The notes under the pieces are model-generated. The model worked only from the letters and a program-made list of their open reading frames with translations. It was not told the DNA's origin and did no database searches. Below are positions 33,974 to 42,303 of a DNA stretch of 64,000 nt, in pieces. How positions within the stretch are numbered: position 1 is the first letter of the stretch; each line of letters starts with the position of its first letter. Source of the DNA: Cellulosimicrobium cellulans (GTDB lineage: Bacteria; Actinomycetota; Actinomycetes; Actinomycetales; Cellulomonadaceae). The position numbers and the translations under genes were made by a program. The stretch is taken from contig NZ_JAFGYF010000001.1 of NCBI RefSeq assembly GCF_016921195.1, positions 124,001-188,000 on the forward strand, read 5' to 3'.

Positions 33974-34200
33974 AGCCCGCGGGCTGGAGGTTTCCTCCTG
34001 TCGTGCTGGACGAGGGCACGACACCCGCGGGCTCCGGTGGTTGCGTGGTACTCGCTCGCCGTCGGGCGCCTCCCCTCGGGAGACCCCGCCCGGTTCACGG
34101 GCTCACCGCATCCGGTCCGTTGCTGGATCGGTTGCGCGACGACTAGCGCGCAACCACCTCACGAGTCCGAAGAATCTTCACTTCCAGGACCACCTCCTTT
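33974..34200 (-). ncRNA. Candidate structured leader or small RNA in gene-free stretch
   Basis: Minus strand, 5' to 3': an extended ribosome binding site (AAAGGAGGTGG, 34200-34190), a 12-codon ORF, a 9-pair hairpin GGTTGCGCG/CGCGCAACC (34155-34130) whose loop holds the stop TAG, then a domain closed by AGCCCGCGGG and CCCGCGGGCT (34033-34024 with 33985-33974 region) enclosing hairpins GTCGTGC/GCACGAC and GGAGG-TTT-CCTCC. No minus-strand gene follows, so it may be a free RNA, or the relic of a leader. I matched it to no known RNA family. The remaining gaps here (33935-33973, 34201-34275) show nothing further. Confidence 0.4.
34143..34181 (-). CDS. Micro-ORF (12 codons) with very strong ribosome binding site
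   Basis: GTG start, peptide VKILRTREVVAR, stop in the loop of the following hairpin. The upstream AAAGGAGGTGGTCC complements nearly the whole 16S anti-Shine-Dalgarno tail, with eleven bases from GGAGG to GTG. A ribosome translating it would unfold the 9-pair hairpin, as in attenuators. Whether it is translated is unknown. Confidence 0.35.
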   Translation of the reverse strand: MKILRTREVVAR

Positions 34201-34275
34201 CGCGTGTACGACGACGGTACGTCCGCCCCCGCGGACCGCGCCAGGGGTTTTCGCGCACGGCGTGGAGACGTCGGG

Positions 34276-35184
34276 TCAGGCGGGACGCAGGTGCGCCCAC
34301 TCCTCGGGGAAGTCGTCGAGCCACGCGGCGAACGACTGCGCCGGACGCTCGACGAGCCGCGGCACGGTGTCGCTCACGCGGGCGAGCTCGCCGGCCGCGA
34401 TCGCCGTGTACGAGGACACCCACCCGTCGACCTCGAACCGCTGCGCCCCGTAGCGCTCGCGCGACGCGTACGCCTCCTCCAGCGTCTCCGCGTGATACGT
34501 GATCTCGCGCCCGGTGGCCGAGGACAGGGCGCCGGCGACCTCGGCGAGCGTCAGGGCCTCGGGTCCGGTGACGTCGTAGGTCACGCCGTCGTGGCGGTGC
34601 GGGTCGGCGTCGAGCAGGACGACGGTCGCGACGTCGGCGATGTCGTCGTGCGACACGGACGCGACCCGCCCGTCCCCCGCGGGGCCGCGGATCACGCCGT
34701 CGTCGCCGACCATGAACGCGAGCCCGCGGTGGTAGAGGTTGTCGCGCAGGAACGTGTGGCGCACGCCCGTCGCGCGGATGTACTCCTCGGTGCGCCAGTG
34801 GTCGCGCGCGAACGTGAAGACGGCGTCCGGCGCCGCGCCGACGAACGACACGTAGACGATGTGCCCCACGCCCGCGGCGATCGCCGCGTCGACCGCCGCG
34901 CGGTGCTGCGCGACGCGGTCGAGGTCCTCGCGGGCGGAGACGAGGAAGACGGTGTCGACGCCCGTGAACGCCTCGACCATCCCGCGCGTGTCCGTGTACC
35001 CGCCGACGACGGCGACGTCCGACTCCGGGAGGGGGTCGTCGCCGAGGCTGGGCGCGCGTGCGGCGTCGCGCACGACGAGGCGCTGCCTCGCGCCCTCGGC
35101 GGCGAGGCGGAACGCGAGCTTCGACCCCAGGAGACCGCTCGCACCCGTCACGGCGATCCGCCCCGACCCCGCCCCGATCATCAT
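34276..35184 (-). CDS. NmrA/QorB-like NAD(P)H-binding oxidoreductase (atypical SDR)
   Basis: 302 residues. The nucleotide-binding loop is VTGASGLLGSKLA near the N-terminus, followed by LVVRDAARAPSLG and ADVAVVGGYTD-type segments of the NmrA/quinone-oxidoreductase-2 group. The SDR catalytic Tyr-x3-Lys is not in the usual position, as is common in this group. The C-terminal part is substrate-binding. Likely reduces a quinone-like compound or acts as a redox sensor; substrate unknown. A second Met one codon in is an equal start. Confidence 0.82.
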   Translation of the reverse strand: MMIGAGSGRIAVTGASGLLGSKLAFRLAAEGARQRLVVRDAARAPSLGDDPLPESDVAVVGGYTDTRGMVEAFTGVDTVFLVSAREDLDRVAQHRAAVDAAIAAGVGHIVYVSFVGAAPDAVFTFARDHWRTEEYIRATGVRHTFLRDNLYHRGLAFMVGDDGVIRGPAGDGRVASVSHDDIADVATVVLLDADPHRHDGVTYDVTGPEALTLAEVAGALSSATGREITYHAETLEEAYASRERYGAQRFEVDGWVSSYTAIAAGELARVSDTVPRLVERPAQSFAAWLDDFPEEWAHLRPA

Positions 35185-35282
35185 GACCTCACGGTAGACG
35201 CGGCGGTCGCGGGTCGCCCGGCGACGGGCCGCACGCGAGGACCGCGCGCGAGGACCGCGCGCGGCTCGCGCAGAATGGGCCC

Positions 35283-35804
35283 ATGACCAGTGCCGAGGCC
35301 TTGGGGCCCTACCGCGTCATGACCGTCTGCACCGGCAACATCTGCCGGTCCCCCATGGCCGAGGTGGTGCTGCGCGACCGCTTCGAGGCCGCCGGTCTCG
35401 GCGGTCGCGTCGTCGTCGACTCGACCGGCATCAGCGACGAGGAGCGGGGCAACCCGATCGACCGCCGGGCGCGCAGCGTCCTGGCCGAGCACGGGTACGT
35501 CGTCGACGGGACGCACCGCGCGCGCCAGGTGCGCGCGGGCGACCTCGCCGGGCGCGACCTCGTGCTCGCGATGACGTCCCAGCACGCGCGTGCCCTGCGC
35601 CGGCTCGACGGGTCCGCGCCCGTGCGCCTGTACCGGTCGTTCGACCCGGCCGCTCCGCGCGTCGAGCCGGGCGAGCCCGAGCACGTGCTCGACATCGCCG
35701 ACCCCTGGTACGGCGGGCAGCAGGACTTCGAGGACTGCCTCGCCGAGGTGGAGGCCGCCGCGGCCGGCATCGTGGACTTCGTGCGCGCGCGGCTGGACTC
35801 CTGA
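35283..35804 (+). CDS. Low-molecular-weight protein-tyrosine phosphatase
   Basis: 173 residues. The active-site loop is CTGNICRS (C-x5-R-S) near residue 17, and the general acid aspartate lies in DIADPWYGG near the C-terminus. It dephosphorylates phosphotyrosine, though arsenate-reductase-like and polysaccharide-export roles exist in the family. CAGAAT six bases before the ATG and no ribosome binding site suggest a leaderless transcript. Confidence 0.92.
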   Translation: MTSAEALGPYRVMTVCTGNICRSPMAEVVLRDRFEAAGLGGRVVVDSTGISDEERGNPIDRRARSVLAEHGYVVDGTHRARQVRAGDLAGRDLVLAMTSQHARALRRLDGSAPVRLYRSFDPAAPRVEPGEPEHVLDIADPWYGGQQDFEDCLAEVEAAAAGIVDFVRARLDS

Positions 35805-35823
35805 CCCGCCGCGGGCGTACCGG

Positions 35824-36858
35824 TCACCCCCGCCGGGCCGGTGTGCCGTCCGTCGAAGGGGCGGCGGCGACGTCGTCGGTCGCGACGGGCCCACGGCGCG
35901 GGACGTACGCGTCGACCCACTGCGCGACGCGCCCGTACGCGAGCGCGCGCACGGGCCGGGCCGAGAGCACGACGTCGTGCAGCGCGCCGTCGAACCGCGC
36001 GACGGTGACGAGGTCGCCGAGCTGGACGGACCGCCGCGCGACGCCGTCCACGTCGATCGCCGTGTCCGTGTGCATCATCTCGGGCGTCCAGCGGGGCAGC
36101 AGCGTGCTCCGGGCGGAGAGGAGCACGAGCACGGGCGCGCTGATGGACAGACCGCGCGCGACCGTCTGCTGACCGTGGAAGACGGCGGACAGCCACCCGG
36201 GCGTGGTGCGGAACCCGTGCTGGGGCCGCCACGTGAGGTCGTACGTCCACTCGCCGTCGAAGTCCTTGCTCACGGCGCGCGTGTAGAAGCCGAGGTCGAC
36301 GTTCGGGAGCGGCCGCGTGGGCATGAGGCGTGCCCGCGCGCCGATCACGGGCTCGAGCAGCAGCCGCCCCACCTCGCGCGTCTGGAACTCCAGCCACGGG
36401 CTGTTGAGGACGAGCGCCGCCGCGCGGCCGGGGTTCCGGGCGAGCCAGAGGCTGAGCGTCAGGCCGCCCGTGGAGTGGCCCATGAGGACGAGCCCGCGCG
36501 GGGAGCGCCCGTCGCCGCGGTGCCCCATCGCGGCCAGCGCGGCCTCGACGTCCTCGTCGTACGTCGCGAGGTCCGTGGCGTACCCCGGTGTCTGTCCGGG
36601 GCGCAGGCTGCGTCCGTACTTGCGCAGGTCCAGCGCGTGGAACCGTGCACCGCGCGCCTCCCAGAAGTCGGCGAGCTCGGTCTGGAAGAAGTAGTCGGAC
36701 CAGCCGTGGACGTACAGCACGTCGAGGTAGGGGGAGTCGACCCCGGCCCGACGGCGGCGCACGAGCGTGGCGACGACGTCGCCCTCGGCGTCGGGCTCGA
36801 GCGGCAGCGTGAGCTGCTCGTAGTCGTCCCCGAGGACGTCGGGCTGCCAGTCGGCCAT
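35824..36858 (-). CDS. Alpha/beta hydrolase (serine lysophospholipase type)
   Basis: 344 residues. Nucleophile elbow GHSTGG, oxyanion region VLYVHGWSDYFFQ, and the probable catalytic histidine in GALHDVVLS at the C-terminus match the serine aminopeptidase/monoacylglycerol-lipase group. No signal peptide. Substrate unknown. It converges on the phosphatase gene with 19 bases between. Confidence 0.85.
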   Translation of the reverse strand: MADWQPDVLGDDYEQLTLPLEPDAEGDVVATLVRRRRAGVDSPYLDVLYVHGWSDYFFQTELADFWEARGARFHALDLRKYGRSLRPGQTPGYATDLATYDEDVEAALAAMGHRGDGRSPRGLVLMGHSTGGLTLSLWLARNPGRAAALVLNSPWLEFQTREVGRLLLEPVIGARARLMPTRPLPNVDLGFYTRAVSKDFDGEWTYDLTWRPQHGFRTTPGWLSAVFHGQQTVARGLSISAPVLVLLSARSTLLPRWTPEMMHTDTAIDVDGVARRSVQLGDLVTVARFDGALHDVVLSARPVRALAYGRVAQWVDAYVPRRGPVATDDVAAAPSTDGTPARRG

Positions 36859-36944
36859 GCGCCGACCCTAGGCGCGCGGGCGGGCGACCGCTCGGCGGTG
36901 GTCCGGAGCGGTCGCACGCGAGGCGGCACCGGTGCCGGCGGCGC

Positions 36945-37514
36945 TCAGCGGGCGGCGCGCCGGGCGCGCCACCGCGCGACCTCGTGCTCGACGTCGCGCG
37001 TCGGGGTGACCACGGGTGGACCACCCAGGAGCTGGCGGCGGGCGTCGACCACGCGGGCGTTGAAGTCCGCGAGGATCTCGCGGACGGCTGTCTCGTCGAG
37101 CTCGCGGTCGAGCCGGTCGTCGAGCTCGCGGTCCTCCTGCTTGAGCAGCATCGCGGGAGGCCCGAGGCCGGTGAGCTGCTCCCGTTCGATCACCGACTTG
37201 AGCCACCAGTCGGGGTCGTGGGTCCCCGTGAGCCCGGGGATCGGCTTGCCGGCGAGCGGAAGGTCGTCGAACTCGCCGCGTCGGATCGCCTGGTCGATCA
37301 CCGTGTCGACGTACATCGCACGGTCCTCGGGTCGTACACGACGTGGGCCGCGCGGCGCGGTCTCCTCGTCGTCCGACGGCGCGGTGTCGGACGCCTCGTC
37401 GGGGGCGTCGTCACGCTCCGCACCCTCGCGCGCGATCTCGCGGTCGACCCGGTACTGCGCGCCGCGACGGACCGGGTCGTCGTCGGGGGTGCTGCGGGAC
37501 CGCCGTCGGAACAC
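36945..37514 (-). CDS. DUF1992 (DnaJ-homologue C28-like) protein
   Basis: 189 residues from GTG 37514, preceded by GAGGAGG. The conserved part (about 70-150) has AMYVDTVIDQAIRRGEFDDLPLAGKPIP, then DPDWWLKSVIERE and LADFNARV, which define DUF1992. The N-terminal 65 residues are charged and disordered. Function unknown; the related eukaryotic protein has a J-domain, absent here. Confidence 0.85.
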   Translation of the reverse strand: MFRRRSRSTPDDDPVRRGAQYRVDREIAREGAERDDAPDEASDTAPSDDEETAPRGPRRVRPEDRAMYVDTVIDQAIRRGEFDDLPLAGKPIPGLTGTHDPDWWLKSVIEREQLTGLGPPAMLLKQEDRELDDRLDRELDETAVREILADFNARVVDARRQLLGGPPVVTPTRDVEHEVARWRARRAAR

Positions 37515-37578
37515 GAGGACCTCCTCTGTCGCTGCCTCCCACCCTAGGCACGCTCCGAGGCCCGGCACGAGCCGACGG

Positions 37579-38220
37579 TCAGCCGTCCAGGAGCGGGTGG
37601 TAGCGGCGCCGCAGCCCGCGGTCGACGGCTGCGACCACCCCGGCCACGGACAGCACCGTGTTCACGGAGGCGGGGAGGTCCGGCACGAACGGGGGCGTCC
37701 AGCCGGTGAACCCGGAGACGACGTCGAGGAGCTGCGGCACCTGCGTCACGAGCGCGACCACGAGCACGACCCACGCGGCGACGCCCACGACGCGGCTCGC
37801 CGTCGGGCGCTCGCGGTCCATCCGGTCGCGCCACGCCTCGGCGGTCCCGGGCATGGGTGCGACGTCCCGGACGTCTCCCACGGCGTCGACGACGCGCACG
37901 TACCGCATCCCGTACAGGCTCATCCGGGCCTCGAGGGTCGCGCCGCCGAGGTCGAAGCGGGCCCGCGACCGCTGCTCGTCGACGAGGCGGCGGTCGCGGT
38001 AGAGCCGGATGCGCTCGTCCCAGTCGAGGAAGTCGACGTCGACGACGTACTCGTGCCCGCCGTGCCACAGCACGAACGCGCTGCGCCACAAGACGCCCCA
38101 CCCCCGGACCGGCCGGAAGGCCTCGTCGCGCCCGTCGCGGCCGCGACCGTCCCGAGCGCGATCGTCCCTCGCCCGGTCCTCGGCGCCGTCGTCCCACACG
38201 TCCTCGGTCATGCTGCCCAT
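37579..38220 (-). CDS. Membrane protein with two C-terminal helices, function unknown
   Basis: 213 residues. An acidic/basic N-terminal 35 residues precedes a soluble beta-rich part (WRSAFVLWHGGHEYVVDVDFLDWDERIRLYRDRRLVDEQ, about 48-86) and helices at about 143-163 and 180-200. ATG at 38220 or 38211. I do not recognise a family; the soluble part looks like a ligand- or partner-binding domain on the cytoplasmic side. Confidence 0.65.
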   Translation of the reverse strand: MGSMTEDVWDDGAEDRARDDRARDGRGRDGRDEAFRPVRGWGVLWRSAFVLWHGGHEYVVDVDFLDWDERIRLYRDRRLVDEQRSRARFDLGGATLEARMSLYGMRYVRVVDAVGDVRDVAPMPGTAEAWRDRMDRERPTASRVVGVAAWVVLVVALVTQVPQLLDVVSGFTGWTPPFVPDLPASVNTVLSVAGVVAAVDRGLRRRYHPLLDG

Positions 38221-38316
38221 CCGACCCCGTCGCCCGACGACGGCGCGTCGCCCGGACGACCGACCCCGCCCGGTGAGGAACGCCAACATCGGTCGAAGGA
38301 ATGACCCGACCCGCGT

Positions 38317-38393
38317 CGAACCCGGGGTTGTGGGCGCCTCCGCCGCCGAATCCGGCCGCAACCCCGGGTTCGGCGCCGTGGGTGCAACCCCGG
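38317..38393. repeat. Inverted-repeat element before the aminotransferase gene
   Basis: CGAACCCGGGGTTG (38317-38330) has a perfect inverted copy at 38359-38372, and a third partial copy CAACCCCGG lies at 38385-38393. The arms are 28 bases apart. It lies in a 204-base divergent region and may be a REP-like element or a regulatory hairpin. Confidence 0.65.
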
Positions 38394-38424
38394 TCGGCGG
38401 CGGGTGAACCGGCATGATGGCTTC

Positions 38425-39621
38425 ATGTCTGGGTCGATGAAGGTCTCGCGCCGTTCGCACGTGCCGCCGTTCGCGGTCATGGAGGTGCTCGCGGAGGCGA
38501 ACCGCCTGCGCGACGCGGGGGCGTCCGTCCTCAACCTGTGCGCGGGCGAGCCGTCGACGGGCGCGTCGGACGTCGTGCGCCGGCGGGCGATCGAGCTGCT
38601 CGAGCACGGCGACCTCGGCTACACGGAGTCGCTCGGCGTCCCGGCCCTGCGGCGGGCCATCGCCGAGCACTACGACCGCTGGTACGGCGTCGAGGTCGAC
38701 CCCGCGCGCGTCGCGGTGACGACCGGGTCCTCCGGCGGGTTCCTCCTCGCGTTCCTCGCGGCGTTCGACGTCGGCGACCGCGTCGCGCTGGCCCGTCCCG
38801 GCTACCCCGCGTACAAGAACATCCTGCGCGCGCTGGGCTGCGAGGTCGTCGAGCTCGACTGCGGGCCGGAGACGCGCTACCAGCCCACGGTCTCGCAGCT
38901 CATGGAGGCGTACTACGACGGCGGCCTCGACGGGCTCGTCGTCGCGAGCCCCGCGAACCCCACGGGGACGATGATCCTGCCCGCCGAGCTCGACGCCGTC
39001 GCATCGTGGTGCGCCGACCACGACGTCCGCCTCGTCAGCGACGAGATCTACCACGGCATCACGTACGGCGACACGGCGGACGACGCGCCCGAGGCACTGC
39101 CCACCGCGGCGCGGTACGTCGGCGAGGGCGCCGTCGTCGTCAACTCGTTCTCCAAGTACTGGGCCATGACGGGCTGGCGCCTCGGGTGGCTCGTGCTGCC
39201 CGACGAGCTCGTCGGGCCCGTCGACGCCCTCGCGGGCAACGTCGCGCTGTCGCCGCCCGCGCTCGCGCAGCACGCGGGCGTCGCGGCCTTCTCGCCCGAG
39301 GGGTACGCGGCCGCCGCGGAGAACGTCGCGCGCTACGCGGCGTCGCGCGAGCTCGTGCTCTCGCGCCTCGACGACCTCGGGTGGTCGCGCGTCGCCCCGG
39401 CCGACGGCGCGTTCTACGTCTACGCGGACGTCTCCGGCGACCGCCTCGACTCGGTGACGTGGTGCGAGCGCCTGCTCGCCGAGGCGGGCGTCGCGCTCAC
39501 CCCGGGCACGGACTTCGACGGCGTCCGCGGCGGCGACTGGGTGCGCCTCTCCTTCGCCGCCGCCCCCGCGACCGTCGCCGAGGCCGTGGAGCGCATCGTC
39601 GCGTGGCGGCGCACCCTCTGA
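38425..39621 (+). CDS. Class I/II pyridoxal-phosphate aminotransferase
   Basis: 398 residues, fold type I. NPTG (178-181), DEIYHGI (206-212) and the PLP lysine in NSFSKYWAMTGWRLGW (Lys244) match the aspartate-aminotransferase subgroup. The specific amino acid cannot be told. CATGAT lies six bases before the ATG at 38425, with no ribosome binding site; an in-frame GTG at 38404 is less likely. Confidence 0.92.
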   Translation: MSGSMKVSRRSHVPPFAVMEVLAEANRLRDAGASVLNLCAGEPSTGASDVVRRRAIELLEHGDLGYTESLGVPALRRAIAEHYDRWYGVEVDPARVAVTTGSSGGFLLAFLAAFDVGDRVALARPGYPAYKNILRALGCEVVELDCGPETRYQPTVSQLMEAYYDGGLDGLVVASPANPTGTMILPAELDAVASWCADHDVRLVSDEIYHGITYGDTADDAPEALPTAARYVGEGAVVVNSFSKYWAMTGWRLGWLVLPDELVGPVDALAGNVALSPPALAQHAGVAAFSPEGYAAAAENVARYAASRELVLSRLDDLGWSRVAPADGAFYVYADVSGDRLDSVTWCERLLAEAGVALTPGTDFDGVRGGDWVRLSFAAAPATVAEAVERIVAWRRTL

Positions 39622-39736
39622 GCCTCCTCCGACGCCGGGAGAGCGACCACGACCGGATAGCCGGGTTCCCGTCGGCCGGAAGTCCCGTCTCGCGCGCCTG
39701 GTCGCGTCGATCGGCAGTCGGCGCGAGGATCGTGCG

Positions 39737-40627
39737 GTGCCGACCCACGCCACCGCTCCCCGACCGGCTCCGCGACCCGACGGCGCCCTGCGCCTCGCGA
39801 CGTTCAACGCCCTGCACGGCGCCGCGCTCGACGGCACGGTCGACGTCGAACGGTTCGCGCGCGCGGTGGCGTACCTCGATGCGGACGTCCTCGCGCTGCA
39901 GGAGGTCGAGCGCGACTCGCCGCGCTCGCAGCGTGCGGACCTCGTCGCCGTCGCCGCGGAGGCGCTGCGGGCCGACCACCGGCACTTCTCCCCGACCCTG
40001 CGGGGCGTCTCCGGCGCGTGGGTGCGCGCCGCCCGACCGGGGTCGGGCGTGCGGCGCGTCCCCGGCGTCGCCTCCTACGGAGTCGGGCTGGTCAGCCGGT
40101 TCCCGGTGAGCCGGTGGTCGCGGCTCGAGCTCGACCGGATGCCGTGGCGCTCGCGCGTGCGCCGCCGGACGCCGGGCACGGCGCGCGGGGCCGCGCGCCT
40201 CGTCCCGTTCCGCGTGGTCCCGGACGAGCCCCGCGCGGCGCTCGCGGCCGCCGTCGTGACGCCGTGGGGACCGCTCACGGTGGTGACGACCCACACGACG
40301 TCGCGACCCGAGTTCACGTCCGACCAGCTCCGGTCCTTCGCGCGGGCCTGCGCGCCTCTCCCCCGCCCGCTCGTGCTGCTGGGCGACCTCAACCTGCGCG
40401 CGCCCGAGCCCGCGGAGATCACCGGGTTCACGTCGCTGGCCGACGTCCTCACCCACCCCGTCGACCGGCCCGTGCGCCAGATCGACCACGTGCTCGCCGA
40501 CGCCAGTCCCGGCGGGGCCACCGTGCGGGCGCTCGGCCCCGCGACCGCCGTCGACACGGGCCTGTCCGACCACCGCGCCGTCGTGGTCGACGTCGTCGTG
40601 GAGCCCGCGTCGGGCGCCTCGACCTGA
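39737..40627 (+). CDS. Endonuclease/exonuclease/phosphatase family metal-dependent hydrolase
   Basis: 296 residues. EEP-fold motifs are LRLATFNALHG, VLALQEVERDS (catalytic Glu), THTTSRPEF, LVLLGDLNLRAPE (Asp/Asn) and LSDHRAVVVDV (catalytic His). No signal peptide, so an intracellular phosphodiesterase or nuclease. Starts at GTG 39737 with AGGA upstream. Confidence 0.87.
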   Translation: MPTHATAPRPAPRPDGALRLATFNALHGAALDGTVDVERFARAVAYLDADVLALQEVERDSPRSQRADLVAVAAEALRADHRHFSPTLRGVSGAWVRAARPGSGVRRVPGVASYGVGLVSRFPVSRWSRLELDRMPWRSRVRRRTPGTARGAARLVPFRVVPDEPRAALAAAVVTPWGPLTVVTTHTTSRPEFTSDQLRSFARACAPLPRPLVLLGDLNLRAPEPAEITGFTSLADVLTHPVDRPVRQIDHVLADASPGGATVRALGPATAVDTGLSDHRAVVVDVVVEPASGAST

Positions 40628-40634
40628 GCAGCCG

Positions 40635-41009
40635 TCAGGCGGCCAGCCCGACCTCGCGCGGCGACGGCTCGCCGTCGGGCAGGACGGCGGCCGGCGCGTC
40701 CGGGACCGCCGCGCCCACGGGCGCCACCGGCTCGGCGACGGCCGCCCGGCGGCGCGCCCGCGCGCGGACGAGCACGACGACCGCCTGCACGCCGATGACG
40801 ATCCACACGAGGTTGGCGGCCACCGACGGCCACACGCCGTTCGCCGCGGCGACCATGCCCATGAGGCCCGCGGCGGTGAGGTTGGTGAGCTGGAACGGGG
40901 CGGACGACGCGGCCCAGCGGCCGCGGCTGACCATCGCGTAGGCGACGACGCCGGCGGCGGCGCCGATCCAGCCGAGGAACATGACGATCGCGTCGAGGGT
41001 GACGGGCAC
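40635..41009 (-). CDS. Small membrane protein of the CBU_0592-like type
   Basis: 124 residues from GTG 41009 (VPVTLDAIVMFLGWIGAAAGVVAYAMVS). Three hydrophobic helices (about 5-24, 35-55, 59-78) are followed by an Ala/Pro-rich cytoplasmic tail. The pattern resembles the CBU_0592 family of small membrane proteins. No function known. GGAG supports the start. Confidence 0.65.
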   Translation of the reverse strand: MPVTLDAIVMFLGWIGAAAGVVAYAMVSRGRWAASSAPFQLTNLTAAGLMGMVAAANGVWPSVAANLVWIVIGVQAVVVLVRARARRRAAVAEPVAPVGAAVPDAPAAVLPDGEPSPREVGLAA

Positions 41010-41223
41010 AGCGGTACTCCGGTGACGAAGAGGGGTGGAGGGGGGTACCGCGACGCTGCGGCGGCTGTGCGCTCCGGGCCGATGGCTGGTGGCGCGGGTG
41101 GTGCGAAGCTCGGGCGCCGACCCGTAGGAGGAGGAGGTAACCGACCGGCGCCACGACAAGTGTGAGGCCTCCTGGGCTTCAGCACAATCGAAGGGATCTG
41201 CACCGGCCGTTTAGCATCTCTAC

Positions 41224-42141
41224 ATGGCGACGGACCCACGCAGACTTGGTTTCCTCCTTGCCGTGCACCGCGGCGGGGGCATTCTCGCGGCAGCGGACCT
41301 TCTGCACGTCACCCCGTCCGCGGTCTCCCAGCAGATCCAGCGGCTCGAGGCCGAGGAGGGCGTCGTCGTGCTCGACCGCGGCCCGCGCGGCGTGACGCTC
41401 ACACCCGCCGGGCGCGTGCTCGCGGAGACGGCCGAGCGCATCGAGACCGAGCTCGTCGAGGCGCGCAAGGCGCTCGCGGCGCTGGGCGACGAGGTCAGCG
41501 GCCGCGTGGCGGTCGGCTCGTTCCAGACGGCGATCCGCGCTGTGGTCGCGCCCGTCGCCGGGCGTCTCGCGGAGACGGCGCCGGGCATCGAGCTCGACGT
41601 GCAGGAGCGCGAGCCCACCGAGGCGCTGCGCCTCCTGCGCGCGGGTGAGCTCGACGTCGTCCTCCTGGAGCGCGACTACGAGGCCGACTCCCCCGCCCCG
41701 CGCGGCACGCGCGAGATCGTGCTGCTCGACGAGCCGTGGCGCCTCGTCGTCCCCGCCGCCATGCCGACCCCGACCCGCCTCGACGACGTGCGCGACGCCG
41801 TCTGGCTCGGTCCCGAGCCGGGAACCGCTGCGGCGCGCGCCCTGCGGCGTCTTTCCCGCGGGCTCGGCGGGACCCTGCGCACGCGGCACAACTACTACGA
41901 CTTCGACGTCGCGCTGTCGCTCGTCGCGGCCGGGCTCGGCGTCGCGATGCTCCCGGCGCTCGCCGTGGAGGGCGGTGCGTCCGACGAGGTGCCCGACGGC
42001 GTGACGGTCGTCGGCCTGCCCGGCCTCGGCTCCCGGCGCCTCGTCGCGCGCCACCGCGCGACGCGCCACGAGCCCCGCCCGGTCGTGTCCGCAGTCCTCG
42101 ACGAGATGGTCGCCGCGGCGGCCGACATCGCCTTCGCCTGA
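41224..42141 (+). CDS. LysR-family transcriptional regulator
   Basis: 305 residues. The N-terminal winged HTH (about 5-65: FLLAVHRGGGILAAADLLHVTPSAVSQQIQRLE) and the two-lobed effector domain (about 90-300) are clear. The frame starts at ATG 41224, with TAGCAT exactly six bases upstream and no ribosome binding site, a textbook leaderless start. Divergent from the small membrane protein gene; target unknown. The gene ends where the 21-base repeat array begins. Confidence 0.93.
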   Translation: MATDPRRLGFLLAVHRGGGILAAADLLHVTPSAVSQQIQRLEAEEGVVVLDRGPRGVTLTPAGRVLAETAERIETELVEARKALAALGDEVSGRVAVGSFQTAIRAVVAPVAGRLAETAPGIELDVQEREPTEALRLLRAGELDVVLLERDYEADSPAPRGTREIVLLDEPWRLVVPAAMPTPTRLDDVRDAVWLGPEPGTAAARALRRLSRGLGGTLRTRHNYYDFDVALSLVAAGLGVAMLPALAVEGGASDEVPDGVTVVGLPGLGSRRLVARHRATRHEPRPVVSAVLDEMVAAAADIAFA

Positions 42142-42303
42142 CACCGAGGCACACCCGTGGTGTCGCGAGGTAGACCCGTGGTGGCGCGAGGTAGAACCGT
42201 GGTGGCGCGAGGTAGAACCGTGGTAGGCCGAGGTCGTCAACCACGGTTCTACCTCGGCAGACCACCGTTCTACCTCGGCGAACCAGGGGTTTCTCTCGGC
42301 GCG
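42141..42303. repeat. Inverted array of 21-base repeats between convergent genes
   Basis: Direct units with core GCGAGGTAGAACCGTGG start at 42161, 42182 and 42203, with a degenerate one before (42141-42160) and a broken one after (42224-42236). From 42241 the same unit runs inverted (core CCACGGTTCTACCTCGG) at 42241, 42262 and 42283. The period is exactly 21 in both arms, and the arms can pair into one long stem. It follows lysR and covers the last eleven codons of the flavin-oxidase gene. Confidence 0.9.

Noticed and set aside
34186-34200. Plus strand resembles the 3' end of 16S rRNA (GGACCACCTCCTTTC)
   Set aside because: It is only the complement of an extended Shine-Dalgarno; no other 16S sequence surrounds it.
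42141-42303. Array considered as CRISPR
   Set aside because: Units abut with no spacers, half are inverted, and no cas gene is near.
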